This document shows positions 1-8,476 of a stretch of 64,000 bases of DNA, piece after piece. Origin of the DNA: Hominisplanchenecus faecis (GTDB lineage: Bacteria; Bacillota; Clostridia; Lachnospirales; Lachnospiraceae); assembly GCF_020687205.1 (NCBI RefSeq), contig NZ_JAJEQE010000009.1:1-64000 (forward strand), read 5' to 3'. The notes beneath the pieces were generated by a model. That model searched no databases. It was not told the DNA's origin and saw only the letters and a list, made by a program, of their open reading frames with translations. Position numbers and translations under genes: made by a program. The first letter of the stretch is position 1, and every line of letters begins with the position of its first letter.

Positions 1-892
1 CAGTGTGCGTTCTTTCATACACTCGTTCGAATTCGTTTGGCGACATATAGTTGCAATGGCTATGAATTCGTTTCGTATTGTAGAAAGCTTCCAGATATTC
101 AAAAATCAACTGGTATGCCTGCTTATAGTCGCGAATTTTAAAGCGATTGAGCCATTCACGTTTGATAATAGAATGAAAGGATTCAATGCATGCATTATCC
201 CACGGAAATGCTTTCTTCGAATAACTGCGCTGCATATTTTCGGTTGCTTTTTTATATTCCTTTGCAACATATTGGCTGCCACGATCCGAATGGATAATTA
301 ATGGTTGATCGATATTTCGGCGAGCTTTGGCTTTGTTTATAGTATCAATCACGCAAGATACTTCCAGTGTTTCTGAAAGCGTCCAGGCTATGATTTTTCT
401 GGAAAATAAATCCATAACACTGGTCAGATAGACAAATCCATCTATTGTCCAGATGTAGGTAATATCCGAACACCAGACTGCATTCGGACGATCAGGATTA
501 AATTGCTCATCAAGGATATTTTGTAATTCAGTGCTGAAATCGGAATCTTTTGTGGTGATCGTCCATGGTTTGCTCCACTGAGCACGGATTCCCATTTGGC
601 ACATATATGTACCAACGGTTCTTTCCGAAATGACTTCACCAGTTTTTCGAAGTTCTACAGTGATTTTCGGATCACCGTAGTTCTGCTTGGAATCATCCTA
701 AATATCCTGTATTTTTGCTTTTACAGCTTTACGACGTTTTTCTGTATCAGAAGGTACGTGGTGGAGCCATGCAAGATATCCTGAGCGAGAGACACCTAAA
801 AATTTCAACATTCCGGAAACGGAAACCCGGCGTCCAGCCTTTTTTGCAGCTTCCGTCTTCTCAGACACTTCAAGATAAATGGCTTCCGTCAT
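1..892 (-). pseudogene. IS3-family transposase OrfB, nonsense-disrupted and cut by the window edge
   Basis: This is the catalytic (DDE integrase) half of an IS3-family transposase, which would cut and join the insertion sequence ends. Reading the minus strand from the ATG at 892, the frame gives a typical HTH_21-like start, then an in-frame TAG at 698-700 where a Tyr codon is expected (QDI-stop-DDSKQNYGDPK). The same frame then continues uninterrupted to position 1 with the three catalytic residues in SDITYI, HSDRGSQY and NACIESFH. The C-terminus lies beyond the window. It follows orfA in the -1 frame, as in IS3 elements. The stop should abolish full-length transposase, so I call it a pseudogene unless the stop is suppressed or a sequencing error. 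Confidence 0.9.
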
Positions 893-1173
893 TTTTCCAG
901 AATGTTGATTGCTTTTTTTAACACATCAAGTGCATCTTGGGCATCACGTAATTCACGTCTGAGACGGGCAATTTCCTTCTGCTCATCAGATGCATAATTA
1001 CCAGAACCACGAACAGGAATATCACCTGATTCCCGGAAGTCTTTCAGCCATTTTGTTAATGTGCTGTATCCGATGCCAAGATTTTCTGCACATCCACGTA
1101 CTCCGAGATCTTTGTGATCCTGATAGTACTGGACTGCATCAAGTTTAAATTGTTTGTCATGTTGCTTTGCCAT
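889..1173 (-). CDS. IS3-family transposase OrfA (helix-turn-helix)
   Basis: A 94-residue protein with the HTH_Tnp_1 fold: an N-terminal helix-turn-helix (about residues 5-50, LDAVQYYQDHK...GYSTLTKWLKDF) and a C-terminal leucine-zipper-like helix (DEQKEIARLRRELRDAQDALDVLKKA). It recognises the insertion sequence ends and, fused to OrfB by -1 frameshifting, forms the active transposase. A run of seven A on the minus strand (complement of 913-919) supplies an A-AAA-AAG-type slippery site in the right place, and the -1 frame is open from there into OrfB. OrfB overlaps by 4 bases. OrfA itself looks intact. I could not identify the terminal inverted repeat upstream of it. Confidence 0.9.
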   Translation of the reverse strand: MAKQHDKQFKLDAVQYYQDHKDLGVRGCAENLGIGYSTLTKWLKDFRESGDIPVRGSGNYASDEQKEIARLRRELRDAQDALDVLKKAINILEK

Positions 1174-1394
1174 ATGAGATCCTCCTTCAGCATGCCTCTA
1201 TTGTATCATGCTTATGTGTATTTGGAATTTCTCATTTTGGCTTGTACTATTTATATTCTAGCACCAGTTTCACTTGTCTGTTGGTTCCACCTAAAGGTGT
1301 TCACAGCACTATTTCTAATATCGAAAGGGACAGCCGATATTAAAATACGTGGACTCCCGGTGGGAGGAATGATATATAATATTTGTTTACACAT

Positions 1395-2288
1395 CTACTC
1401 TCTTATGCGAAATAACTTTTCTGAATTTTTAGTTGTTAATTCAATTATTCTTTCTTTTGTAGTTCCTCGAATAGACGCTACTTTCTCTGCAATATTCCAT
1501 AAAGAAATTGATGTATTCGGCCCTATTCTCTCTGGTAGATTAATATACGGAGCGTCTGTCTCAAGAACAATGCTTTCTTCAGGCATGAAACGTACCGCTT
1601 TCCCTAATTCCTCTTCATAAAATATTTTGCCGCCAATTCCAAAATAGTTTACTCCCATATCGTAGTAACTCTTCGCTTTTGCAATATCACCGTCAAAGCA
1701 ATGATAAACAGCACCAAATTCCAACGGATGTTTTTTGAGAATAGAAATAGCATCCTTGTCAGCATCTATATTACATCTATTATATTCAAATTCTTCTTTC
1801 GCTCCAGAGTGAATATGAAGTATTGCCGGAAGTTGATATTTATTTGCATAGTCAATAAAAATTTCAAAAAATTTTTTTTGTAACTTCTGATGTTCTAAAC
1901 AAAAGCTTGAATAACTATAATCCAGGCCTGTTTCTCCAACCGCAATACACTTTGGACTACTAAGCAATTCCGCATACTCGTTCCACCGTTCTTCATTCCA
2001 TTCATGGACTTCTTTTCTTAAATATTTAGGGTGAGAAGCATGTGCATAATAAATCCACTTATACTCTGGCTTATCAAATAACCTTTTCATTTCGAAATTC
2101 GTCCAATAATTAATTGCAGGTACGATACATTTTTTGATATTAGATTTATAAATCGCTTTTAACAATTCTTCTCTATTTATTTCATTAGGCATATTATCAA
2201 AACACTTATGGAAATAATGTGCGTGAGTGTCAAAGATATAGCAACTGTCATCTAATAAGCAACTATCACTCAAATTATTGTCTTTCAT
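1395..2288 (-). CDS. TatD-family metal-dependent hydrolase/DNase
   Basis: A 297-residue amidohydrolase-fold protein of the TatD family, whose members are metal-dependent 3'-5' exonucleases or related phosphoesterases. Metal-ligand motifs are visible in order: DTHAH (residues 20-24), GETGLD, LHIHSG, HCFDG and LETDAPY near the C-terminus. Length is slightly above the usual 255-265 because of the N-terminal extension. I chose the ATG at 2288 because an AGAGG ribosome site lies about 10 bases upstream; a TTG at 2345 in the same frame lacks one. It stands alone between the insertion sequence and the ICE left end. The closest relatives may be the diverged TatD proteins seen in accessory regions, so substrate is uncertain. 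Confidence 0.85.
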   Translation of the reverse strand: MKDNNLSDSCLLDDSCYIFDTHAHYFHKCFDNMPNEINREELLKAIYKSNIKKCIVPAINYWTNFEMKRLFDKPEYKWIYYAHASHPKYLRKEVHEWNEERWNEYAELLSSPKCIAVGETGLDYSYSSFCLEHQKLQKKFFEIFIDYANKYQLPAILHIHSGAKEEFEYNRCNIDADKDAISILKKHPLEFGAVYHCFDGDIAKAKSYYDMGVNYFGIGGKIFYEEELGKAVRFMPEESIVLETDAPYINLPERIGPNTSISLWNIAEKVASIRGTTKERIIELTTKNSEKLFRIRE

Positions 2289-2433
2289 TATTTGATTACC
2301 TCTACATTTTATCTTTTCATCCAAATTACGACTGTTCTCTTTCAAACACGCTCTAACAAAAATCGGATTGCATTAGCTGGAAATTGATCATTTTGAATGG
2401 AATCTTGTGTCACGAACGTGATTTGAAAATAAC

Positions 2434-2480
2434 AAAAGCGTTCGTTGTCAGCTAATCCAGCTAACATTTTCGAACGCTTT
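2434..2480 (-). terminator. Rho-independent terminator of the split host tRNA-Arg
   Basis: Ten-base arms AAAGCGTTCG (2435-2444) and CGAACGCTTT (2471-2480) form a perfect stem; on the minus strand the stem is followed by a T-rich tail. It begins 7 bases after the 3' end of the tRNA-Arg 3' half, so it was the terminator of the original host tRNA gene and is now stranded 30 kb away from its promoter. Confidence 0.75.
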
Positions 2481-2486
2481 GAAGCC

Positions 2487-2528
2487 CGTCGCCAAGAGGA
2501 TTTGAACCTCCGACCCCTCGCTTAGGAG
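2487..2528 (-). pseudogene. 3' half of host tRNA-Arg(CCU), ICE left junction
   Basis: On the minus strand this reads CTCCTAAGCGAG, then a complete T-arm (GGAGG TTCAAAT CCTCT), acceptor strand TGGCGAC and discriminator G. Its acceptor strand pairs with GTCGTCA, and its anticodon-stem strand GCGAG with CTCGC, of the 5' half at 32349-32390; together they make a normal 74-nt tRNA. The 10-base sequence CGCTTAGGAG (plus strand, 2519-2528) is shared with the right junction and is the recombination core. No CCA is encoded. Confidence 0.9.
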
Positions 2529-2665
2529 TATGGCTTACCATGTGATACACGGTTCGGATGTAACTTCCAATATCATCCCTTACGCAGAATGACTTGTAGT
2601 AAACGAACTTTATGGTGCAAAACACCTATTCTGACGCAGTTTTATGTGTCCGTTGGGTGGTCCTA

Positions 2666-2684
2666 TTAGCAAATTCTTAGCAAG
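2666..2684 (+). promoter_or_regulatory. Left-end integrase arm-type repeats
   Basis: TTAGCAAA at 2666-2673 is followed by TTAGCAAG at 2677-2684, 11 bases apart start to start, about one helical turn. The same octamer occurs three times at the right end (32048, 32069, 32101). Repeats like these, 140-300 bases inside both ends, are where the N-terminal domain of Tn916-type integrases binds. The rest of 2529-2754 shows no gene. Confidence 0.65.
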
Positions 2685-2766
2685 AGGACACCCCGCCAAA
2701 GCCGATTGCTACTGCCATTCTTCACTCCCTTAGTCAAAATGACAAGGCAAATACATGGAGGTTACT

Positions 2767-2964
2767 ATGGACAAGAAAGAGAAAAAGTCACTGCCGGAAC
2801 CGCGCACATATACCGTGGAACAGATTGCAGCCATGCTTAACATTGGCCGCACAACCGCATATCAGCTCGTCAAGCAGGAGGAGTTCAGGATCGTCCGCAT
2901 AGGCAATGCGATCCGCGTCTCCAAGAAATCTTTTGACGAGTGGCTGGAAAGTTTGGAATTGTGA
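2767..2964 (+). CDS. Excisionase-like small HTH protein (left end)
   Basis: A 65-residue HTH_17/MerR-like excisionase-family protein. Residues about 15-60 (YTVEQIAAMLNIGRTTAYQLVK...FRIVRIGNAIRVSKKSFDEWL) are the winged-helix DNA-binding unit. The ATG at 2767 is preferred because GGAGG lies 5 bases upstream of it; an ATG at 2755 would overlap that site. It is a clear paralogue of the protein at 30412-30618 just upstream of the integrase; the two share most of the recognition helix and the IVRIGNAIR wing. It sits directly after the left arm-type repeats and is closed by a terminator, so it is likely a recombination directionality factor or a regulator of the transfer region. Confidence 0.75.
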   Translation: MDKKEKKSLPEPRTYTVEQIAAMLNIGRTTAYQLVKQEEFRIVRIGNAIRVSKKSFDEWLESLEL

Positions 2965-2975
2965 ATATCGCAAGA

Positions 2976-3012
2976 AACGCCGTAGGCTCAAAAGACCTAT
3001 GGCGTTTTTTTA
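2976..3012 (+). terminator. Rho-independent terminator after left excisionase-like gene
   Basis: AACGCCGTAGG (from 2976) pairs with CCTATGGCGTT (2996-3006) with one wobble or mismatch, followed by a run of seven T. It separates the small HTH gene from the downstream transfer genes. Confidence 0.75.
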
Positions 3013-3036
3013 TACCCATTTTGAAGGAGGCTGGCA

Positions 3037-3558
3037 ATGAAACTGACAGAAGCAGAAATGAGGATGGTGTTTCAGATTGAAAGTACCAATCAGAACGCCG
3101 CCCTGAATGAGATTTATATGACATGGCACTATGCGCCGAACCCGGCAACGAAAGAAACGGCGGAAGGCCTTCTGGACAAGCTCCGCCCACTGTCGGATCA
3201 GGAGTGCATGGATTTGATCCGCAAGGTGCAGGCCGAATACCGTCTGCCGGAGAAAGCCCGCACCATCGGAGAAATGCTGGCAGAAGCCAGGCAGCGATCC
3301 GGGGCGCAGAAGTTATCTGGCCATGACATTATGGCTTTAGAGCGTTTCGACCCGGCGACCAGACACATGATTGTCTTTGATGTTCTTACCCATGACTCGC
3401 CTGTTGGCTGGAAGGGTGAGAAAATGCGCCTGTTCCTGACCGACACCGGATACAGCAAGGCTTTGGAAAATCAGGAAAAGGGACATATCAAAATCCGTAA
3501 CCATGCGAAGGTGCTTTCCGGCGATCTCCACTATGACCATAAAGACCGTGAGAGGTAG
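3037..3558 (+). CDS. ICE-conserved protein of unknown function
   Basis: A 173-residue soluble protein with no motif I recognise. It has a helical, Glu/Lys-rich N-terminal half and a beta-rich C-terminal half (HDIMALERFDPATRHMIVFDVLTHDSPVGWKGEKMRLFLTD), and no membrane segment or signal peptide. An AAGGAGG site precedes the ATG. It is the first gene after the left-end terminator and is followed by a 169-base gap before the HTH/DUF6017 gene. Its position at the head of the transfer region fits proteins found in many Tn1549-type elements, but function is not assigned. Confidence 0.65.
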   Translation: MKLTEAEMRMVFQIESTNQNAALNEIYMTWHYAPNPATKETAEGLLDKLRPLSDQECMDLIRKVQAEYRLPEKARTIGEMLAEARQRSGAQKLSGHDIMALERFDPATRHMIVFDVLTHDSPVGWKGEKMRLFLTDTGYSKALENQEKGHIKIRNHAKVLSGDLHYDHKDRER

Positions 3559-3727
3559 CCGCCCCAAACTGTATCAAAATCAGCGGAAAATCTTCTGTTT
3601 CTTCCTCCGTGGCTTGCGTTCTGAACAGAGCGTGGATGTTTTCCCATGCGGGAGGCTATGGAGGCATACAGACGGGTAAACCGCTCAAAATCAACACTTT
3701 TTATTTTCACAGGAAGGAGGTGCGAAG

Positions 3728-4639
3728 ATGGCTGTTTTTCGTATTGAAAAGACCCGTGATTATACGGTCATGTCGAACCATCACTTGAAAGATCGGACGC
3801 TGACCCTGAAATCCAAAGGGCTGCTGTCCATGATGCTGTCACTCCCTGACGAGTGGAATTACACCACCAGAGGTCTTGCGGCGATCTGCCGGGAAGGTGT
3901 GGACAGCATCGGCGCGGCATTGAAGGAGCTGGAAAACCACGGGTATATCCGGCGCACCCAGCTTCGGGATGAAAAAGGCAAGATCACGGATACCGAGTAT
4001 GTCATTTACGAAATGCCTCAGTGCGAGCCGCCGTCAAGCCCAGGTACGCCTTTACCGGGTACGGCAAAGCCATATACGGAAAACCCGGATATGGGTATCC
4101 CGGATACGGCGGAACCGTGTACGGAAAACCCCGCACAATTAAATACTAATCAAACAAAGACTGATTTATCAAGTACGGAGATATCAAATCCTATCCCATC
4201 AAATCCTATCCCATCAAATCCCCCTACCCCCGCAGGGGCACGGATGGGAATGGATCGGATGGGAGCCAGAGAATGTTATCGTGAAGTGATTTTGGACAAC
4301 ATCGAGTACAGCTATCTGGTGCAGGACAGCCATATCGACCGTGAGCAGCTTGACGAAATCGTTGACCTGATCGTGGATACCGTGTGTTCTGCCCGCAAAG
4401 TCATCCGCATTGCCGGAGACGATTATCCGGCGGAGGTGGTAAAGTCCCGGTTTATGAAGCTGGACAGTTCCCATGTGCAGTATGTCATGGACTGCATGAA
4501 GGACAACACCACCTATGTCCGCAATATCAAGAAATACCTTCTGGCGGCACTGTATAACGCTCCGACCACCATCAACAGCTATTATTCTTCCCTGGTGCAG
4601 CACGATATGTACGGGGACGGGCAAAGGGGGCGAGGCTAA
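3728..4639 (+). CDS. Winged-helix replication-type protein with DUF6017 C-terminus
   Basis: A 303-residue protein. Residues about 1-100 are a RepA-N/DnaD-like helix-turn-helix domain (SKGLLSMMLSLPDEWNYTTRGLAAICREGVDSIGAALKELENHGYIRR). A low-complexity Pro/Asn/Thr linker with near-repeats (SNPIPSNPIPSNP) follows at about 105-170, and a C-terminal DUF6017-like helical domain covers about 180-300. Such proteins are found at the start of transfer operons of Tn1549-type ICEs and probably act in replication initiation or operon control of the circular form; this is inferred from family and position. A strong AGGAGGTG site precedes the ATG. The next gene begins one base after its stop, so it is in the transfer operon. 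Confidence 0.75.
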   Translation: MAVFRIEKTRDYTVMSNHHLKDRTLTLKSKGLLSMMLSLPDEWNYTTRGLAAICREGVDSIGAALKELENHGYIRRTQLRDEKGKITDTEYVIYEMPQCEPPSSPGTPLPGTAKPYTENPDMGIPDTAEPCTENPAQLNTNQTKTDLSSTEISNPIPSNPIPSNPPTPAGARMGMDRMGARECYREVILDNIEYSYLVQDSHIDREQLDEIVDLIVDTVCSARKVIRIAGDDYPAEVVKSRFMKLDSSHVQYVMDCMKDNTTYVRNIKKYLLAALYNAPTTINSYYSSLVQHDMYGDGQRGRG

Positions 4640-5131
4640 ATGCAGGAGGAAGTAACGCGGGGCGCCGTGACGCTCATTGTTGACGGAGCCAAGCTAAGTG
4701 AGCAGGTCTTTGAAAAGGCCGTCAAAAAGTTCCTGGAGGAAATCCGGAAAAGCCAGAAGCCCAAAATCTACCGTGGCAGGCAGAGCCTTAAACAGCTTGC
4801 CAGCCAGAACGCCGGTCTTGCCAATATCGAGATCAGCGACAAGAATATCAAGGCTTTCTCCCGTGTGGCGAAGAAATACCATGTGGATTTTGCCTTGAAG
4901 AAAGACACCACCGCAGAGCAGCCCCGTTACCTGGTCTTTTTCAAAAGCCGGGATGCGGATGCCATCACAGCGGCGTTTCAGGAGTTTGCCAGCCGGAAAA
5001 TGAGCCGTGAGGAAAAGCCCTCCCTCCGAGAGCGGCTGACCCAGGCGAAGGAACAGGCGGCAGAGAAAACGGAACACCGCACCATTGACCGGGAGAAAGT
5101 AAAGGTCAAAGATCGGAGCGTGCAGAGATGA
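4640..5131 (+). CDS. PcfB-family conjugation protein (DUF3801)
   Basis: A 163-residue PcfB/DUF3801 protein. In enterococcal plasmid pCF10, PcfB works beside the coupling protein PcfC at the cytoplasmic face of the channel. The conserved part is residues about 1-120 (VTLIVDGAKLSEQVFEKAVKKF...KIYRGRQSLKQL...FSRVAKKYHVDFALKKD...YLVFFKSRDADAITAAFQEF). The C-terminal tail carries KPSLRERLTQAKEQAAE (5015-5065), a motif repeated at the C-termini of the two ArdA-type proteins of this element. The ATG is immediately after the previous stop, and the stop overlaps the coupling-protein start by 4 bases, so translation is coupled. Confidence 0.85.
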   Translation: MQEEVTRGAVTLIVDGAKLSEQVFEKAVKKFLEEIRKSQKPKIYRGRQSLKQLASQNAGLANIEISDKNIKAFSRVAKKYHVDFALKKDTTAEQPRYLVFFKSRDADAITAAFQEFASRKMSREEKPSLRERLTQAKEQAAEKTEHRTIDREKVKVKDRSVQR

Positions 5132-6885
5132 ATATGAAAAAACTGTTTTTGCTGAACCTTCCGTATCTTCTGTTCGTGTATCCCTTCGATAAGCTGGCAC
5201 AGGCTTTCCGGCTTGCGCCCGGTGCTGACCTCTCTGGCAAGCTGCTTTCCATCGGGGACGGCTTCACGGCAGCGCTTTCCTCCCCGTGGCTCAGTTTCCA
5301 GCCAACGGACCTTCTGATCGGCATAGCCGGTGCGGTGGTCCTTCGCATGGCGGTCTACCTGAAAGGCAAGAACGCTAAGAAGTACCGTCACGGGATCGAG
5401 TATGGTTCTGCCCGTTGGGGCACGGCGACGGATATTGCTCCCTACATGGACAAGGACTTTTTCCAAAACATCCCCATGACGCAGACGGAGCGGATCACAA
5501 TGGCGAGCCGTCCAAAGCAGCCGAAGTATGCCAGAAATAAAAACATTCTGGTGATCGGCGGTTCCGGCAGCGGCAAGACGCGGTTCTTCTGTAAGCCGTC
5601 GCTGCTGCAAGCTCATTCGTCCTATGTCTGCACTGATCCGAAAGGAACCTTGCTGCCGGAGATCGGCACTTTCCTGGAACGGAAGAAATACCGTATCAAG
5701 TGCCTCAACCTGATAAACTTCCGAAAATCCATGAAATACAACCCTCTTGCCTACATTCGATCAGAGAAAGATATCTTAAAGCTGGTGAATGCCCTGATTA
5801 TGAACACGAAGGGCGAAGGCGAAAAATCTTCGGAAGATTTTTGGGTCAAAGCGGAACGACTCTATTATTCCGCACTGATCGGCTACATCTGGTACGAGGC
5901 CACAGAGGAAGAAAAGAACTTCATCACACTTCTGGACCTTATCAATGCCAGTGAAGCCAGAGAAGATGACGAGACTTATCAAAGCCCGGTGGACCTGCTC
6001 TTTTCTCAACTGGAGGAACGGGAGCCGGACCACTTCGCCGTCAAGCAGTACCGCAAATTCAAGATGGCGGCGGGCAAGACACTCAAAAGTATATTGATTT
6101 CCTGTGGTGCCCGGCTTGCTCCCTTCGATATCAAGGAGCTGCGGGACCTGATGGAATATGACGAACTGGAACTGGATACCCTGGGCGACCAAAAGACGGC
6201 ATTGTTTGTGATCCTGTCGGATACGGACAGTACTTTCAATTTCGTGGCCGCCCTCATGTATAGTCAGCTTTTCAATCTGCTCTGCGACAAGGCGGATGAC
6301 TTCTACGGCGGGCGGCTGCCCGTCCATGTGCGGCTCATTCTCGACGAGTTTGCCAACATCGGCCAGATACCGAACTTTGATAAGCTGATCGCCACCATCC
6401 GAAGCCGTGAAATATCGGCTTCTATTATTTTGCAGTCGCAGAGTCAGTTAAAGACCATCTACAAGGATGCGGCAGATACCATCGTTGGCAACTGTGACAG
6501 CACCTTGTTTTTGGGAGGCAAAGAGAAATCCACGCTCAAGGAAATTTCGGAGCTGCTGGGGAAAGAGACCATTGATCTCTATAACCAGTCCGAAAACCGG
6601 GGCAGTCAGGTTTCCCATGGCCTCAGTTATCAGAAATTAGGAAAGGAGTTGATGACCCAGGACGAATTGGCAGTGATGGACGGCGGCAAGTGTATCTTCA
6701 TGCTGCGGGGCGTGCGCCCGTTCCTTTCGGACAAGTACGATCTCACCCAGCACCCGAATTACAGATACACGGCCGACGCCGACCCTAAAAATGTCTTTGA
6801 CATGGAACGGTACATGAAGAAGCAGCGTGCCGTGGTAAAGCCCACGGATACCTTCGATGTGTACGAGATTGACGCAACTACTTAA
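5128..6885 (+). CDS. VirD4/TraG-family type IV coupling protein
   Basis: A 585-residue coupling ATPase that docks the relaxase-DNA complex onto the secretion channel and helps pump it out. N-terminal membrane segments lie within about residues 1-75, followed by the VirD4 ATPase domain with Walker A GGSGSGKT (about residue 148) and Walker B LILDEFANIG. The TraG/TraD C-terminal conserved stretches (LQSQSQLKTIY, FLGGKEKSTLKEISELLG) are also present. Length is normal for Gram-positive ICEs. It overlaps pcfB by 4 bases (ATGA). Start: ATG at 5128; a second ATG two codons later is possible. Confidence 0.93.
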   Translation: MNMKKLFLLNLPYLLFVYPFDKLAQAFRLAPGADLSGKLLSIGDGFTAALSSPWLSFQPTDLLIGIAGAVVLRMAVYLKGKNAKKYRHGIEYGSARWGTATDIAPYMDKDFFQNIPMTQTERITMASRPKQPKYARNKNILVIGGSGSGKTRFFCKPSLLQAHSSYVCTDPKGTLLPEIGTFLERKKYRIKCLNLINFRKSMKYNPLAYIRSEKDILKLVNALIMNTKGEGEKSSEDFWVKAERLYYSALIGYIWYEATEEEKNFITLLDLINASEAREDDETYQSPVDLLFSQLEEREPDHFAVKQYRKFKMAAGKTLKSILISCGARLAPFDIKELRDLMEYDELELDTLGDQKTALFVILSDTDSTFNFVAALMYSQLFNLLCDKADDFYGGRLPVHVRLILDEFANIGQIPNFDKLIATIRSREISASIILQSQSQLKTIYKDAADTIVGNCDSTLFLGGKEKSTLKEISELLGKETIDLYNQSENRGSQVSHGLSYQKLGKELMTQDELAVMDGGKCIFMLRGVRPFLSDKYDLTQHPNYRYTADADPKNVFDMERYMKKQRAVVKPTDTFDVYEIDATT

Positions 6886-6921
6886 ACCCAAATCAAAAAC
6901 ATTTTTTAGGAGGATTATTTT

Positions 6922-7137
6922 ATGGCATTTTTCAACAGTGCAGTTGGTGTTTTGCAGACCCTCGTAGTGGCCCTGGGCGCAGGTCTTGGTATCTGGGGCG
7001 TTATCAACCTTCTGGAAGGTTACGGTCAGGACAACCCTGCTTCCAAAAGCCAGGGTATGAAACAGTTGATGGCTGGCGGCGGTGTCGCCCTCATCGGCAT
7101 CACTCTTGTACCTCTGCTCTCCGGCCTGTTCGGTTGA
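6922..7137 (+). CDS. Maff2-family small membrane protein (VirB2-like position)
   Basis: A 71-residue protein of the Maff2 family, found only in mobile elements of Firmicutes. Two hydrophobic segments (residues about 8-30, VGVLQTLVVALGAGLGIWGVINLL, and about 48-70, LMAGGGVALIGITLVPLLSGLFG) flank a short polar loop (GQDNPASKSQG). This size and topology resemble VirB2/TrbC pilin subunits, and it sits exactly between the coupling protein and the VirB6 homologue, so a pilin-like or channel role is likely but inferred. AGGAGG lies upstream at 6909. Confidence 0.85.
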   Translation: MAFFNSAVGVLQTLVVALGAGLGIWGVINLLEGYGQDNPASKSQGMKQLMAGGGVALIGITLVPLLSGLFG

Positions 7138-7157
7138 TCGTCCGGCGGTGATCGCTT

Positions 7158-8027
7158 ATGAGCGGCATACTCGACAAACTCGATGAATGGCTCCGAGGGC
7201 TGCTCATCGAGGGAATCACGGGAAACCTGTCGGGCATGTTCGATACGGTCAATACCAAAGTAGGCGAGATCGCCGGTGAAGTGGGACAGACGCCGCTGGC
7301 ATGGAACAGCGGCGTCTTTTCTATGATCCGAAACCTCTCTGAAACGGTGATCGTTCCAATCGCCGGGGTTATCCTGACATTCGTAATGTGTTATGAGCTG
7401 ATCCAGCTTGTGACAGAGAAAAACAATCTGCACGATGTAGACACCTGGATGTTCTTCAAGTGGATTTTCAAGACCTTCTGTGCCGTTCTCATTGTGACGA
7501 ACACATGGAATATTGTCATGGGTATCTTTGATGTGGGACAAAGCGTTGTGAACAGCAGTGCAGGCGTCATCATCGGGAATACCTCCATTGATATCAGCAG
7601 CGTTATCACGGATATGGAGGCGCAGCTTGAAGCCCTGGGCACGGGAGAATTGTTCGGGCTGTGGTTCCAGTCCCTTTTCGTGGGGCTTACCATGAACGCC
7701 CTTTCCATCTGTATCATGCTTGTCATCTACGGCCGCATGATCGAGGTGTATTTGACAACTTCCGTTGGACCAATTCCGCTTGCCACTATGACAAACCGGG
7801 ATTGGAGCCATACAGGACAGAACTACTTGAAATCCCTGTTTGCATTGGCGTTCCAGGCATTTCTAATCATGGTGTGCGTGGGAATCTACTCTGTTTTGGT
7901 ACAGAGTATCGCCACGGACGGAAATATCTCAGGCGCGATATGGGCCTGCATGGGCTACACGGTCCTGCTGTGCTTCGCCCTGTTCAAGACCGGCAGCCTC
8001 TCTAAGAGCCTGTTCGGAGCGCATTAA
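7158..8027 (+). CDS. VirB6/TrbL-like conjugal transfer membrane protein (CD1112 family)
   Basis: A 289-residue polytopic membrane protein matching the CD1112/VirB6 family, which forms the inner-membrane core of the mating channel. About six hydrophobic segments are visible (for example ETVIVPIAGVILTFVMCYELI, FFKWIFKTFCAVLIVTNTWNIV, SLFVGLTMNALSICIMLVIY, FALAFQAFLIMVCVGIY, WACMGYTVLLCFALF). The N-terminal 45 residues are amphipathic and probably cytoplasmic. The gene starts 20 bases after the Maff2 gene and is followed 14 bases later by the PrgI gene, an arrangement constant in Tn1549-type elements. Confidence 0.88.
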   Translation: MSGILDKLDEWLRGLLIEGITGNLSGMFDTVNTKVGEIAGEVGQTPLAWNSGVFSMIRNLSETVIVPIAGVILTFVMCYELIQLVTEKNNLHDVDTWMFFKWIFKTFCAVLIVTNTWNIVMGIFDVGQSVVNSSAGVIIGNTSIDISSVITDMEAQLEALGTGELFGLWFQSLFVGLTMNALSICIMLVIYGRMIEVYLTTSVGPIPLATMTNRDWSHTGQNYLKSLFALAFQAFLIMVCVGIYSVLVQSIATDGNISGAIWACMGYTVLLCFALFKTGSLSKSLFGAH

Positions 8028-8041
8028 GGAGGCTTGATAAA

Positions 8042-8476
8042 TTGGCGTATGTAACCATTCCAAAGGATTTGACGAAAGTAAAATCCAAAGTGTTGTTTGG
8101 ACTTACCAAACGGCAGCTTATCTGTTTCGGAGCGGCGGCACTCATTGGAGTACCGCTTTTCTTTTTGCTCAGACGCACGGCCAGCAACAGCGCCGCCGCG
8201 TTCTACATGATTATCGTCATGCTCCCGTTCTTTCTACTCGCCATGTATGAGCGGCACGGCCAACCCCTGGAAATGGTGGCCGGACAGGTCATCCGCTGTA
8301 TGTTCCTGCGGACGAAAGAGCGGCCTTACCAGACAAACAATTTCTACGCAGCCTTGGAGCGGCAGGCCCAGGCGGAAAAGGAGGTGAAAGCCATTGTTCA
8401 GAAAGCGAAAGCAAGAGCCGCAGGCACGGCAGGCGGCAAAACCCGCGGTAAAGCTGACCGCCGCGGAAAAGCGTGA
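8042..8476 (+). CDS. PrgI-family (VirB3-like) membrane protein
   Basis: A 144-residue PrgI family protein, the Gram-positive counterpart of VirB3, which partners VirB4. The N-terminus has the family signature YVTIPKDLTKVKSKVLFGLTKRQLICFG. Two membrane segments follow (about residues 30-45, CFGAAALIGVPLFFLL, and 52-72, AAFYMIIVMLPFFLLAMY), then a basic cytoplasmic tail. It starts with TTG behind a good AAGGAGG. Its 3' end overlaps the VirB4 gene by 83 bases in another frame, so the Lys/Arg/Ala-rich tail is partly dictated by the overlap. Confidence 0.88.
   Translation: MAYVTIPKDLTKVKSKVLFGLTKRQLICFGAAALIGVPLFFLLRRTASNSAAAFYMIIVMLPFFLLAMYERHGQPLEMVAGQVIRCMFLRTKERPYQTNNFYAALERQAQAEKEVKAIVQKAKARAAGTAGGKTRGKADRRGKA

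Noticed and set aside
1174-1394. Terminal inverted repeat of the IS3 element upstream of orfA
   Set aside because: The other end lies outside the window, so no repeat can be matched.
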